From positions 1,736,001-1,800,000 of the forward strand of contig NZ_CP166871.1 in assembly GCF_041379045.1 (NCBI RefSeq): DNA of 64,000 nt. Direction: 5' to 3'. The position numbers were made by a program, and so were the translations under genes. The notes beneath the pieces were generated by a model. It ran no database searches. It was not told where the DNA came from and worked only from the letters and a program-made list of their open reading frames with translations. Shown one piece after another: positions 35,748 to 46,348 of the stretch (position 1 is its first letter; every line of letters begins with the position of its first letter). This stretch comes from Thalassotalea ponticola (GTDB lineage Bacteria > Pseudomonadota > Gammaproteobacteria > Enterobacterales > Alteromonadaceae).

Positions 35748-36257
35748 CTACAGTTGGCTGAGCATGTCTTGATGGTATTGTGTGCTATCAACGCTCAGTG
35801 CCAAACAACTGAGATGTTCGTTTAAGCGGTTTTGCTCTCGCATCAGTGAATCAAGGGTAATGGTATTATCATCCAAATGGTATAACTGCTCGCACGCGCG
35901 ATAGTAAAACGCCAAGGTGATTAACGCGTTTATGTCGTTGTCTTGATAGGCTCGTTGCTTGATCTTGGCCAACTTGCGATAGATTGCGTTGATTTGCTGT
36001 TTAAGTCGCCAGACATAGTGTACTTCATGCATAAACGGATGATGCCTGTATCGATGTATAAGCGACAAAGATATCAGTAGTGCCATTGCTACGCCCAAGA
36101 TATTGAGGTAGAAATTATCTCCCCCTTGACGTTGCAACACCGTTATCAGGCCTTGGCTAATCGCCAGTGACAAACTCGCAAAACCAAGGATAAATACCAC
36201 AATAACGCGATTCAAATGGCTGCGATAACGCTGCTTATCTATTTTTTCTATGTTCAT
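35748..36257 (-). CDS. DUF3087 membrane protein, coupled to recD
   Basis: 169 residues with two transmembrane helices (about 18-41 and 50-67) and a long, charged helical C-terminus (HEVHYVWRLKQQINAIYRKL, about 75-165). It matches DUF3087 of marine gammaproteobacteria. Its ATG overlaps the recD stop codon by 4 nt (ATGA), so it is translated from the recBCD transcript. The function is unknown; the tight coupling suggests production along with RecD. Confidence 0.82.
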   Translation of the reverse strand: MNIEKIDKQRYRSHLNRVIVVFILGFASLSLAISQGLITVLQRQGGDNFYLNILGVAMALLISLSLIHRYRHHPFMHEVHYVWRLKQQINAIYRKLAKIKQRAYQDNDINALITLAFYYRACEQLYHLDDNTITLDSLMREQNRLNEHLSCLALSVDSTQYHQDMLSQL

Positions 36258-38179
36258 GGCTGGTTCGTTGTTTCACTCGATTTATTGATAATTCGCGCCG
36301 TCAACCCCGACGCTCGATTCACTTTTGTCAATACAGAACGCTCAAAGACCGACTGACGACAATATAATTCGATGTGCTTTTTAGCACGAGTGATCCCGGT
36401 ATACAAGAGTTCCCTTGATAATAAACGCTGATGCATATCACTCACCACCATGGCCACACGTGAGAACTCAGAACCTTGAGTTTTATGAATCGTCATCGCA
36501 AACACCGTCTCGTAACTGGGTAAGCGAGCTAGCGGCACCCGTCGGTAGCCATTGCCATCCTGAAAATAGGCAACAAGCGGTTGCCCTTTAATTTGCCAAA
36601 GTAAACCGATGTCGCCATTGTACAACCCCGTGGGGTAATGATTTTCAGTGATCATAATCGGCTTGCCATGGTACGGTTTATTGATATCGTACACTAGCCC
36701 CTTACTTTGTAAAATTTGTTCAACGCTCTGATTAATATGGTCAACCCCGTATTCTCCATTGCGCCCAGGCGATAAAATTCTAAAACCATCGAGCAACGCA
36801 AACGCCTCATCGAGTGCATCACAGCGCAACAGGGAAACGTAATATCGATTAACCAAACCAACTAGGTACTGATAAAAATTGTCGCTCCCCGACCACGCTA
36901 CCTCTTCGTCGCCTTGGCTTATCAACTGCCAGCCCTTTTCGGCGTCGCCATTAATAACGCATGCCGCCAATTGCCCGATACCGCCATCACTGCGAAAACG
37001 TCGGCTGTACGTTAAGTAACACAAATAATCGAGACTTTGTTGATGTGCATCAATGGCGCTAAAGTTGCTCGCAAGCGACGTCAACCAGGTCAAGTTTTTG
37101 CCACCTAACTGGGTCTTCCCATAGGGCGCCAGATCGGCAAGCACACTGCCCGTTGCAACCGACGGTAACTGGTTGGCATCGCCGAGCATGATGATCCGTG
37201 CAGTTGGTTTTAACGCTCTAAAAATCCGACTCATCATCGCCAGATCGACCATCGAAACCTCATCAATTAACAACACATCACATAGTAACGGATTTGTTTC
37301 GTTGTGCTTGAAGTTGACTGAGTTAGGTATAAAACCCAGTAATCGATGGATAGTTGAAGCCTGAGTTGGAATTTTAGCCAACAACTCTGGAGCGTATTGA
37401 GTCTGCTGCTGAAAACCGTTTACGGCACTTACAATCGATTCACTCAGGCGTTGGGCAGCTTTACCTGTTGGTGCTGCCATCTCGATGTGGAGTGACTCAT
37501 CTAGCATCAATAACGCCAACAGTAACTTGGTCACCGTATACGTTTTTCCGGTACCAGGACCACCGGCAATAATTGCTAGCGATTTATTCAACGCATTAGC
37601 AACGCTGACCGCTTGCCAATCAATCGTGTTTCCATCCGAATCTTCAAACAGCTGTTCAATAATGGCTTGACAACGAGCCTCGTCGACATCGACTAACCGG
37701 TGACACTTATCGTTAATGGCATTGGCCACTTCCACTTCAAAGCGATAGTAACGCCGTAAATACAGATTACCGTACTCATAAACCAGTAATTCACTTTGTT
37801 GATCAGGGCTAAAAAACTGGATCAACAAGGTGTCGAGTTGTTCAAAGCTGGCAAAGCGAAAGCCTTGCTTTGGCTCAACAACAGTTCGCTCAGAAGCACT
37901 CAAATCGTCAACAAACCAACGCTGAGCGCTGAGCTGTTTTACCGACGTGCAACTGTGACCTTGACGATGCGCTTGTAATAGCGCCATCACCAAATGTAAC
38001 AACTGTTGGTATTGATGTTGGTCAATGCGATGCTCGCCAGCGACCAGTGAATCAATGACACTAAGCCCGCTGTAATAATCAATAGCTTCAATTCCAGCCA
38101 AGGTTTCACAGGCATGGTAATAATCCCTATACACTGGTTCTAAGGCTGAATTACTTAGCGCGGGCACTACTATTGTCAT
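36254..38179 (-). CDS. recD: Exodeoxyribonuclease V alpha subunit RecD
   Basis: 641 residues, a 5'-3' superfamily 1B helicase of the RecBCD enzyme. Walker A is IIAGGPGTGKTYTV (about 203-216), Walker B LLIDEVSMVD (about 302), and the C-terminal helicase motif TIHKTQGSEFSRV and LLYTGITRAKK (about 580-615) are in place. RecBCD repairs double-strand breaks and degrades foreign linear DNA. The gene follows recB by 26 nt and is followed by DUF3087 with a 4-nt overlap. Confidence 0.97.
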   Translation of the reverse strand: MTIVVPALSNSALEPVYRDYYHACETLAGIEAIDYYSGLSVIDSLVAGEHRIDQHQYQQLLHLVMALLQAHRQGHSCTSVKQLSAQRWFVDDLSASERTVVEPKQGFRFASFEQLDTLLIQFFSPDQQSELLVYEYGNLYLRRYYRFEVEVANAINDKCHRLVDVDEARCQAIIEQLFEDSDGNTIDWQAVSVANALNKSLAIIAGGPGTGKTYTVTKLLLALLMLDESLHIEMAAPTGKAAQRLSESIVSAVNGFQQQTQYAPELLAKIPTQASTIHRLLGFIPNSVNFKHNETNPLLCDVLLIDEVSMVDLAMMSRIFRALKPTARIIMLGDANQLPSVATGSVLADLAPYGKTQLGGKNLTWLTSLASNFSAIDAHQQSLDYLCYLTYSRRFRSDGGIGQLAACVINGDAEKGWQLISQGDEEVAWSGSDNFYQYLVGLVNRYYVSLLRCDALDEAFALLDGFRILSPGRNGEYGVDHINQSVEQILQSKGLVYDINKPYHGKPIMITENHYPTGLYNGDIGLLWQIKGQPLVAYFQDGNGYRRVPLARLPSYETVFAMTIHKTQGSEFSRVAMVVSDMHQRLLSRELLYTGITRAKKHIELYCRQSVFERSVLTKVNRASGLTARIINKSSETTNQP

Positions 38180-38205
38180 GGCGTTTCCCTATTACCTAAA
38201 CTGGG

Positions 38206-41200
38206 TTAAAACAGCTCAAACTGCTGTTGATCATCATCGTTACTAGCGGGCGTTTGCGTTAGTTCGCTTTCGCCGTTATTGGCCCGGTATGCAAGGCCGT
38301 CTTCAACGAGTCGCTGTTTGCATTCGTCGCTCAGAGGTTGACCTCGAAACACTCGGTCCAGTGCGTCAATTAACTGACCTGAAAGAGGGTGGAAAAACAC
38401 CCCTTCGCGCTTCGTGTTTTTATCAGACATCGCCCGAAGGTACAGATAATACACACCGCCAAAATCTTCTTCAAACAAGTAGTTATCCAGACGCTCTGCC
38501 AAATAGCGATGCAGCGCTAGCGCGTAAATGAGAAATTGCACATCGTAGTGATGGGCGATAATGTGTTTGGTCAACTGAGCCGTTTGATAGTGACTCATCT
38601 CATCGCCAAGGTGACTCGACTTATAGTCACACAGATAATATTTAACTCGTTGTTGTTGGTTGACATCGGTGGCGAAGATCAAGTCGATAAAACCGTGCAT
38701 CATACCTTGAAGGTCTCTCGCCGAGGCTAATAAAAACGGTTTAAATTCTATTTGAGCTATGCCCAAGTAATATTGACGAAAGTGATTGACTAACCATTGA
38801 AACGACTGTGTGTCGACGGTTTCCATGGGAAAGTAGAACTCCGCCTCTTTTAGCGTTTGCGATTTGCTCAACAACGACAAGCTAAGTCGCTGTTCACTTA
38901 ACGGCGTGGCAACAATCTCGTCTAGCCATTGATAAAACAACTGCGGTTCAAATGTTGGAGGTAAATTGGTTATGCGATGTAAATGTCCCGATACCTGTGT
39001 TGACCAATTGACCTGGTTAAAATCACTGTGCTCTAAAATGTCGTGCAACAAATTACCGGTTTTCGCGCCCTTGGGGAATGAAAAGCGTACATCTTGTTGT
39101 CCCGCACTACCGACATCAGTTTGCTCACCTTGATCGCGTTCGGCATCGAGGCGGCCAAAATGACGCATATTGCGGGTCAGTGCTGAAAACGAGCTTAGCC
39201 ACCAATCGCGTTCAATTCGGCCCGTAAACGCAGGCAGTCGGGTGTCTTCTATTGGTTGCTCATCTACACTCACCGCGTCTCTCATTATTTGGCGATCATC
39301 AGCCCAACCAACACCACTGTCATCGGTTAACAACGGCGCTAGTGCATCTTTAAAGTGCTCTTGCTCGGCCATTTTCAAAGTGTGCCCTAGCGGTGACAAA
39401 TGGTAGTTTTCATATTTTACAAGGGGCAGATAACAGCGATACTGAGCACGCGTTATTGCCACATACAACAAGCGTATATCTTCACTGTAATGCTCTTTCG
39501 CCGTTTGCCGTTGAACTGCTTCATTCTCGCCGAGATGCCATTTAGTTCCTTGCTCTTGGTGATGATATTTAAGCACAGTTTTATTGACTAAGCCGAACTT
39601 AAGCGGGTCTTTGTGACGTGTCGCAAACGGGACGAAAACAATGGGGTACTCCAATCCCTTTGAGCCGTGTAGGGTTACAATTTGTACTAAGTTTGCATCA
39701 CTTTCCAAACGCAGCTCTGCTACTTGTGATAATGGATTATGACATTGCTCGGTTAAATACGAGGCCAATTGTGGCATTTGCCGCATCCGTTGCCACGCCT
39801 GCTGCAACAACTCAAATAAATGAATGATATTGGTCAGTTGTCGCTCATTAGTCGCTTTGTGTTTAGGGTAATACTCGTGAAGTAATTTCAGCCCCATGGC
39901 CATAAAACCGCGTTTGAGCCACAGTTTATGCAATTGTAAAAATCCGTGTTTAGTGCGCTCATACAGACCTTCATCCGATTGCAAAGCAGAGATTTGCTCA
40001 GCGCTAAAGTCAAAGTAGAGGGTCGCCAAGGCTCCGATAAAACGCTTGTCGTCTTGATAGTGAATGATGGCATCAAGTACGGTAATAAATTGTAGCGCCA
40101 CTTCAGACTCAAATAAGTTGTCTCGTTGCGACTTGTACACACTGGCGACACCGACATTGTTCAATGCGTCTTGCATTTCACCAGCTTCGCGAGAATCCCT
40201 CACCAAAAGCGCTATATCAGCGGCCACGACCCTTTGCTTCGACCCGCCTTGGAGGTGGGCACTGGCGAGTAAGCGTTTAACTTCAAGTGCGCACCAGGTG
40301 GCAACAACCTGTCGGTATTCACTCTTGACGTTGTTTCGATACTGGTAGTTTTCGGTATCACTAAACTCAATGAATTGCAGTGCTTGATAACCACTGCTAT
40401 CAACCAAGTTTTTCCGGTCGGCAAACGGCGAAGGTTTAACGGGCTGATAATCAATACCAAACCCAAACACATCCTTTCCAGTAGCATCTAGGCTATTACC
40501 GTAAAACAGGTGGTTATAGCCGGCAATCATCGCACTGGAACTGCGCCAATTGGTGTCCATGACCCAGCGTTTGCCAACTTGTGTACTGGCCTTTAAATAG
40601 GTGAAGATATCGCCACCGCGAAAGCCGTAAATCGCTTGTTTGGGATCGCCGATTAAATACACGCCATAATGCTCAGGCTTGGTCTGAGATAAGTAGAGAT
40701 GCTGCAATATACTGAATTGACGTTGGTCGGTGTCTTGAAATTCATCGATAAGCGCGACAGGATATTGCCGCCTTAATAAGTCGGTTAACGGCTTAGACAG
40801 GTGTTCATGCTCATTTTCTAAAGCATCGCTTAAGCGTGCAATTAAATCATCAAAGCTCAAAACATTGTGCTGTCTCTTGCTGTTTGACACATCCTGTTGT
40901 ATTCGAGCTATCAAGCTTAACAACAAGCTAAAAACCTCCAGCTTTGCTAACGCTTGTGATAGCCCGTCCACTTGTTTTTTAAGCCGTTCTGACGATTTAA
41001 AAGCATGTTGTAGTTGCTGTTTAACGTCTCTTTTGTCTTCGCCTTTTGGCAGCCGATTGGCCGCGATAAACTTGAAGTCAACCGGTTCAGAAATTACTTG
41101 TTGCAGCGCTGTAACACACGCTTGCTGATCGTCTTTTGCGCGCTCAGTAAGACCACCAAGTTTGGCCGTAAAAGCCAATAATTGCTCCCATTCCTGTTGC

Positions 41201-41922
41201 CTTGCTTGTAATTGCTTGCCCTTTTTACTGGCAATAAGATGGGTATAAATTAACGCCTCGTGTTGGCACAAATCGTCATTGGCTAGCCGAGCTTGAGCAC
41301 CAATGGCTTCAGTAAAATCTGCGACAGTGTCGATACTGGGCTGTTGTTCACTGCGCAGCACTGGCAAAAATGCCTGAATAAACTGCTCCGGTGTTGCCCA
41401 GTGTGTCGTGAGCAACTGGTAGTCATCGGTTTGCTCTTTGGCTAAACGCCGATACACATCTTGAGTGGCTTGGAGATAAAAGTAATTATCGTCAGCTTCC
41501 ATGTCGGTTGAAAAACTCAAGCCAGAAGCAAAAGCTTGTTCGCCGAGAACCCGAGCGCAAAAGCCATGAATGGTATAAATTGACGCTTGATCGAGATTTA
41601 TTAACGCTTGTTTGATTACCGCATCGACATAGTGCTGATCAAATTGTTGACCTAAGTGATAAAAATACGGGTTGTTTGGATCTTGACTATAGCTTTGCCA
41701 ATGCGCCAAGGTCTCGCGCAAAAATGCATCAATGCGACCGCGAATTTCCTCTGTTGCCGCCTTGGTAAACGTCATAACCAGTATTTGTTCTACGGTTAAC
41801 TGTCGTTCCAACAACAAACGTAAATACAAACGGGTAATATTGAATGTTTTACCTGTACCAGCACTGGCTTCGATTAAGTGTGAACCGTGTAAGTCAATAA
41901 TATGGGCGTCTAAAATCTGCAT
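38206..41922 (-). CDS. recB: Exodeoxyribonuclease V beta subunit RecB
   Basis: 1238 residues (E. coli 1180). N-terminal superfamily 1A helicase: Walker A LIEASAGTGKTF (17-28), Walker B LIDEFQDTD (about 390), motif VALIDEFQDT and motif V-VI region IVTLHGSKGLEYPIVF. The C-terminal nuclease domain has the catalytic LCDYKSSHLG near residue 1110. RecB is the 3'-5' helicase and the only nuclease of RecBCD and loads RecA at Chi. It lies 4 nt after recC, so the two are coupled. Confidence 0.97.
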   Translation of the reverse strand: MQILDAHIIDLHGSHLIEASAGTGKTFNITRLYLRLLLERQLTVEQILVMTFTKAATEEIRGRIDAFLRETLAHWQSYSQDPNNPYFYHLGQQFDQHYVDAVIKQALINLDQASIYTIHGFCARVLGEQAFASGLSFSTDMEADDNYFYLQATQDVYRRLAKEQTDDYQLLTTHWATPEQFIQAFLPVLRSEQQPSIDTVADFTEAIGAQARLANDDLCQHEALIYTHLIASKKGKQLQARQQEWEQLLAFTAKLGGLTERAKDDQQACVTALQQVISEPVDFKFIAANRLPKGEDKRDVKQQLQHAFKSSERLKKQVDGLSQALAKLEVFSLLLSLIARIQQDVSNSKRQHNVLSFDDLIARLSDALENEHEHLSKPLTDLLRRQYPVALIDEFQDTDQRQFSILQHLYLSQTKPEHYGVYLIGDPKQAIYGFRGGDIFTYLKASTQVGKRWVMDTNWRSSSAMIAGYNHLFYGNSLDATGKDVFGFGIDYQPVKPSPFADRKNLVDSSGYQALQFIEFSDTENYQYRNNVKSEYRQVVATWCALEVKRLLASAHLQGGSKQRVVAADIALLVRDSREAGEMQDALNNVGVASVYKSQRDNLFESEVALQFITVLDAIIHYQDDKRFIGALATLYFDFSAEQISALQSDEGLYERTKHGFLQLHKLWLKRGFMAMGLKLLHEYYPKHKATNERQLTNIIHLFELLQQAWQRMRQMPQLASYLTEQCHNPLSQVAELRLESDANLVQIVTLHGSKGLEYPIVFVPFATRHKDPLKFGLVNKTVLKYHHQEQGTKWHLGENEAVQRQTAKEHYSEDIRLLYVAITRAQYRCYLPLVKYENYHLSPLGHTLKMAEQEHFKDALAPLLTDDSGVGWADDRQIMRDAVSVDEQPIEDTRLPAFTGRIERDWWLSSFSALTRNMRHFGRLDAERDQGEQTDVGSAGQQDVRFSFPKGAKTGNLLHDILEHSDFNQVNWSTQVSGHLHRITNLPPTFEPQLFYQWLDEIVATPLSEQRLSLSLLSKSQTLKEAEFYFPMETVDTQSFQWLVNHFRQYYLGIAQIEFKPFLLASARDLQGMMHGFIDLIFATDVNQQQRVKYYLCDYKSSHLGDEMSHYQTAQLTKHIIAHHYDVQFLIYALALHRYLAERLDNYLFEEDFGGVYYLYLRAMSDKNTKREGVFFHPLSGQLIDALDRVFRGQPLSDECKQRLVEDGLAYRANNGESELTQTPASNDDDQQQFELF

Positions 41923-41926
41923 CTAC

Positions 41927-44900
41927 TTAATCCCTGCTCTGTTGTGCCACGCCAATAAGTTGCATTGTGATCCCTGAAAACATCGGTGCATACAAGGTTA
42001 ATAGCTCAGCCCACAAGGCTTCTATATCCGGGCATTGTTGGAAAAAATATCGCCGATAGGGGTCTTCACCGATACTCGCAACTTGACCAAAATCACTCCC
42101 TTGCCAGTATTTTTCAAAGCGCGGTTGTTCAGGCGGCTTTGGATTAAACGCTTGTCGTTTCCACATTAAATCAAACGCCATCGATGCATCAACTAACAGT
42201 GCTTGTTGCTGACCAAGTAAAAACGTTTTGACAAACTGCAACAGTTGTTGTTTGGCATCCTCGACAGGCTCAAGACGAACAATCGCGACGCTGTCTTCTT
42301 TGCCCTGCTTTGCTTGATGAAAATAGTAACCATAACTTGTCACACGATGATCGGTATGACTTACTTGCACCAATAAATGCTGTAAGTAAAGCTTCATTAA
42401 ATCATTGCCCTTTGTCGACGCGTGTCGATAGTCAACACAGAAGATTTTATCTTCACTGCGCAAAGTGGCAACACTACCCTGCACGCAAATCTCACCCTGC
42501 TCAGTAGTTAAGGTCACTTGGTGACGCTGTTCGTTATCGAAGTGATCTATTGATAATTGATCATTATTGGTCACCACCTTTAAATGCGAGGTTAAGGTGT
42601 TGGCAAATCCGAGCATTTGATCTTGCCATTGTTGTAGCGTTTCAGCTAGCGATGGCACATCGGGAAATTCACCAGACAGCGCGGCAAATTGCTGTTGTTC
42701 AACAAACGCCGGAGTCTTATTGGTTGTCAGTGCAAGGGCTAAAGCATCTCCTTTAAACAGGTAACTGGTGAGCGCATTGGTTTGAAATGGCTCGACATCA
42801 TCGATCAACGTATTCGTTTGTTCAAAATACAGCTTTAACTGGCGTTGCGCAAAGTAGCGCGTCGGGTGTTTAAAAAATTCAATGACTTGGTCAAGATCAA
42901 CGGTCACTGGCAAGGTTACATCGGTTGAGGTGCTATGTTGACTGAGCGATAGCTCCGCGTTGGATACCAAAACGGTTCCACTAGTTGAATCACCTGACGA
43001 CATTTCAGCACTTATCGGCTCTGACTTTTGTGTCAACGCTAACCAGTTTTGATCGAAGCTGGCAAATCGATTGCTTATGCTATAGTTCTGCTTTGCAAAC
43101 GCCTGTAAAGGCAATTGTCTTAGCCCGTCGTTGTCACCTTGCTCAAATGACCACTGATAACCACTTTGCAAATACTCCATTAACTCGCGTAGAACAATCG
43201 AGGGCTGGCGTTCATTGTTGTTTTTGCTATCGCGTCCTTGATAACTTAAATACAAGTGTTGCCGCGCCGAGATAAGCGCCTCTAAAAATAGGTATTTATC
43301 ATCACCTCGACGAGAGCGATCGCCAATTTTAGCGTCACTCAACTGCATTAGATCAAAACCAACTGGTATTCTTTGTCGAGGATACTCACCGTCGTTTAGC
43401 CCTAATATAGCGACCACCTTAAATGGGATCGAACGCATCGGCATCATAGAACAAAAGGTAATTTGACCGATCATAAATTGACGACCTGGATCAGGTTGTG
43501 AAAAGTGGTGATTTAAGAAATCGCTAACCACCGACCAATCTACCACATGCTCATACTTAGCTTCATCGACATAGTGTTGCAGTTGCTCCAGCGCGTGATG
43601 GATAATATTCAAGCCGTTATCGTCGTCAGAATCAGCAAACAAGCGCTGTACTTGTAGGGTTAAAAATTGATACCACTGCTCAGGCGTTTTTTGCGTTTGC
43701 ATCACCCGTTGCATGTGTTGTAATTGTTCGAGAAAAAGGATTAACTTGCCCAATATTAACGCATCGTTACCCTCTACATCGGCTAGCACCACCCCTCCTC
43801 GTAACAAAGTGTCGCGATCGCCATAAGCAAAGCCTTGCAGCAATTTCGACAACCCTTGCTGCCAGGTAAACTGAGACGTTTGTCGATCTGATTGCAGCAA
43901 CGTTTTTTTGTGCTCTGCGTCGAGCCCCCAATACACATTGGCATGGATTAACCACTCGCGGACTCGTTCAACATCGTTAACGCTCAATCCAAATCGCTGC
44001 CGCACGCTATTAAGCTCTAACAGTGACAGAATCGAAGCAACACTAAAGCGGCTATCAGGCATCGACAATAACTCACTAAACGCATGCACTAATGGTTCAC
44101 TTTCTTTACTCACCCGATCGGCAATAGAACACGGCAGCGGTGGCACCCCTTCACCGATATCGTCCCAACCGCGCACAAACACCGAATCGATGTATGCAGC
44201 ATACGCCTCGACCTGCGGACACATAACAATAACATCCTTTGGCGTGATGTCTGGATCATTGTTAAACAGGTGAAGTAGGTAGTCATGTAAGCCTTGTACT
44301 TCGCGCAGTGCACTGTGCGCACTGGTGATCACCACTGAATCATCAAATCGTGCCTGTGGTGACTCCCTGGCATCGTGCAGGGTGAGAATATCGCGCTGTA
44401 AATGCATCAACACCGACGCCTGTGTCGCCTTATCTGGCGTTGATTCAAACAATTGGTCGTAGAGCGGGATTTCGATATTTTCTACACCGTGTAATAACGA
44501 CAAAAACTCTCTTCCCTGTTGACCTAAATTAGCCAATAATGGGTTAACTGCGTGTCCATCTATGATGTCTTCAGGCCACTTGCCCAACTGTTGCAAGTAG
44601 GCCTGCTTCGCTCTCGCTTTGTCGGTTTGTACATCTGACCAAAATTCAAAACACGGATTGAGATGAAATACGTGAACATCGGTATAATCGGCTAATAACT
44701 CTAAAAACTCGAGCCACATCGGGGCTAAAGCGTTAATGCCAAACAAGGATATGCGTTGCGGTAACAGATGACTCAAGTGTTCAATATTGTTAGTTGCGAT
44801 TGTCATCAGTTGACTGGGATCGTACGGGATATCTTGTTGTAGATAGAACCAAATCGCACATTGCCAGCGCTGCGCTTGGTTAAACACCTGATCATCACTG

Positions 44901-45379
44901 GCGACGTGTTTACCCTTGCGCCATTTGGCTAACCACTCAGGTCGATAGATCAAATACTGCTCGTACAAATCGGCGAGCTGACAAGCTAATTGGTAACGCC
45001 GCAAATCTTGCTGGTTACCGCTGTTATACCAGTAATCGGTCGCTTCAAGGCATGCCTCATCGGCGATTACCTCGCTCTGTTGTAACAACGCATCGATGCG
45101 CCAACTCAACACCTCCCTTGAGTAAGGCAATTGCTCGGGAAATTGCTCCTTACACAAGGTTTTCAACAGCGTCCACAAATACTGCGCAGGAAGAACAAAA
45201 TCGCTGTTCATACTGATCCTATTAGCCTTTGCGACTTCCATGTTCAGCCAATGCTGTAATCCCTGACTTTGCACCATAACCGTTTCTTTAGCCAGAATAG
45301 GTAGCGGTTTAAGCTGTCGAATCTTTAAAAATAAACTCAACAAGTCTTCCATGCGGTTGGCCGGATAAATATAAAACAA
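41927..45379 (-). CDS. recC: Exodeoxyribonuclease V gamma subunit RecC
   Basis: 1150 residues (E. coli 1122). RecC is an inactivated helicase/nuclease-like subunit that recognises Chi and splits the strands. The start MFYIYPANR aligns with MLRVYHSNR of E. coli RecC; it uses TTG, with GGGA 7-8 nt upstream, and no in-frame ATG lies nearby. Family stretches include MVQSQGLQHWLNMEVA, LFGINALAPMWLEFL, VIVMCPQVEAYA and GQITFCSMMPMRSIPF. First gene of the unit recC-recB-recD-DUF3087. The upstream gap 45380-45744 contains no gene I can support and probably holds its promoter. Confidence 0.96.
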   Translation of the reverse strand: MFYIYPANRMEDLLSLFLKIRQLKPLPILAKETVMVQSQGLQHWLNMEVAKANRISMNSDFVLPAQYLWTLLKTLCKEQFPEQLPYSREVLSWRIDALLQQSEVIADEACLEATDYWYNSGNQQDLRRYQLACQLADLYEQYLIYRPEWLAKWRKGKHVASDDQVFNQAQRWQCAIWFYLQQDIPYDPSQLMTIATNNIEHLSHLLPQRISLFGINALAPMWLEFLELLADYTDVHVFHLNPCFEFWSDVQTDKARAKQAYLQQLGKWPEDIIDGHAVNPLLANLGQQGREFLSLLHGVENIEIPLYDQLFESTPDKATQASVLMHLQRDILTLHDARESPQARFDDSVVITSAHSALREVQGLHDYLLHLFNNDPDITPKDVIVMCPQVEAYAAYIDSVFVRGWDDIGEGVPPLPCSIADRVSKESEPLVHAFSELLSMPDSRFSVASILSLLELNSVRQRFGLSVNDVERVREWLIHANVYWGLDAEHKKTLLQSDRQTSQFTWQQGLSKLLQGFAYGDRDTLLRGGVVLADVEGNDALILGKLILFLEQLQHMQRVMQTQKTPEQWYQFLTLQVQRLFADSDDDNGLNIIHHALEQLQHYVDEAKYEHVVDWSVVSDFLNHHFSQPDPGRQFMIGQITFCSMMPMRSIPFKVVAILGLNDGEYPRQRIPVGFDLMQLSDAKIGDRSRRGDDKYLFLEALISARQHLYLSYQGRDSKNNNERQPSIVLRELMEYLQSGYQWSFEQGDNDGLRQLPLQAFAKQNYSISNRFASFDQNWLALTQKSEPISAEMSSGDSTSGTVLVSNAELSLSQHSTSTDVTLPVTVDLDQVIEFFKHPTRYFAQRQLKLYFEQTNTLIDDVEPFQTNALTSYLFKGDALALALTTNKTPAFVEQQQFAALSGEFPDVPSLAETLQQWQDQMLGFANTLTSHLKVVTNNDQLSIDHFDNEQRHQVTLTTEQGEICVQGSVATLRSEDKIFCVDYRHASTKGNDLMKLYLQHLLVQVSHTDHRVTSYGYYFHQAKQGKEDSVAIVRLEPVEDAKQQLLQFVKTFLLGQQQALLVDASMAFDLMWKRQAFNPKPPEQPRFEKYWQGSDFGQVASIGEDPYRRYFFQQCPDIEALWAELLTLYAPMFSGITMQLIGVAQQSRD

Positions 45380-45744
45380 GTCAACATCCCGATCTAAATA
45401 ATACCTTTGATGCGATTAAATCACACCAGTCGATAATACGCCAGAGGGGGTGCGCCAATAGCTGGTGTTATCGCCATACAATCTGAGTAAAAATCAATAT
45501 ATGTATGTGATGCCACTATTTTGAAAAGTCGTCTGCGCTTTGCTGAGAGGCTAACACTTGCTGTGAATGTCGCGAAACTCGATGGCGCGTTGTGCAATGA
45601 TGTCGGTATTTTTTTTTGAATTACAGAGTGGTTAATCTAAGCGCAGCGAAAGGTGAACGAACTTCGGCCCGTACACGTACCAATCATGGTCCACCGTGAT
45701 ATTCTAGAAAAGGTAGGAAACGGTGCTCTATAGCTGTAGGTGAT

Positions 45745-46089
45745 TTATCCGTGATGCCGTCTGATCAAACTGTTAAAGCTCTCGTCGAACCACTTGCCGA
45801 GCAATGGCAGATAAAGCTGTTGTTTAGTCCACGCGTGGTAGATACCTATGACCCATAAAGCAAACAGTGGTACCGCCAACAACCAACCAATGACTGGGAT
45901 AAAACTCAGCACCACCCAAGTCAAAAACAAGCCCAGTGATTGGCGTAAATGAAACGCCGAGCACTCGCTCGGGTTGCGACCGTGCATCAATAGTGCTATC
46001 ACCCAGCCGACAATACTCAAATAACTGATCACGGCGATGGCGCGTGCATCAATTGTGGCGATATGGTGCTCTGACTGTTGATAATTCAT
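45745..46089 (-). CDS. DUF4870-like small membrane protein
   Basis: 114 residues with hydrophobic segments at about 17-36 and 53-88 (the latter long enough for two helices, split at FIPVIGW). The linking part SAFHLRQSLGLFL is the conserved FHxxQxL-type motif of the Tic20/DUF4870 family. It is an inner-membrane protein of unknown role. It stands alone, divergent from the DUF2982 gene. Confidence 0.78.
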   Translation of the reverse strand: MNYQQSEHHIATIDARAIAVISYLSIVGWVIALLMHGRNPSECSAFHLRQSLGLFLTWVVLSFIPVIGWLLAVPLFALWVIGIYHAWTKQQLYLPLLGKWFDESFNSLIRRHHG

Positions 46090-46137
46090 GGCGACTCCTA
46101 CTACGCTACTAGGTTGTTTTGTCGTATCGATTTTTGC

Positions 46138-46238
46138 TCAAATTAAAACGGATTTAATCGAGCGCAGTGATAAACGTATGGTTGTTGCATATGACCTGCA
46201 ACAATGAAAAAATACTTTTAAATGAATACACTGGACAG
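46138..46238. repeat. Dispersed repeat of about 100 bp, copy 2
   Basis: Contains ATTAAAACGGATTTAATCGAG, CAGTG..AA..GTATGGTT and ATGAATACACTGGACA; corresponds to 29846-29950, some 16 kb away. It lies in the divergent gap between the DUF4870-like and DUF2982 genes. Confidence 0.6.
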
Positions 46239-46348
46239 CAAAGATCAAAAACCCCTATGCAATCTTAGCTGATATATACGCTATTATAACTATGGAAAAA
46301 AGTATCCATTTTGCAAGTCTGGAGTTAATAAAATTAAGCGTTTAGGTT

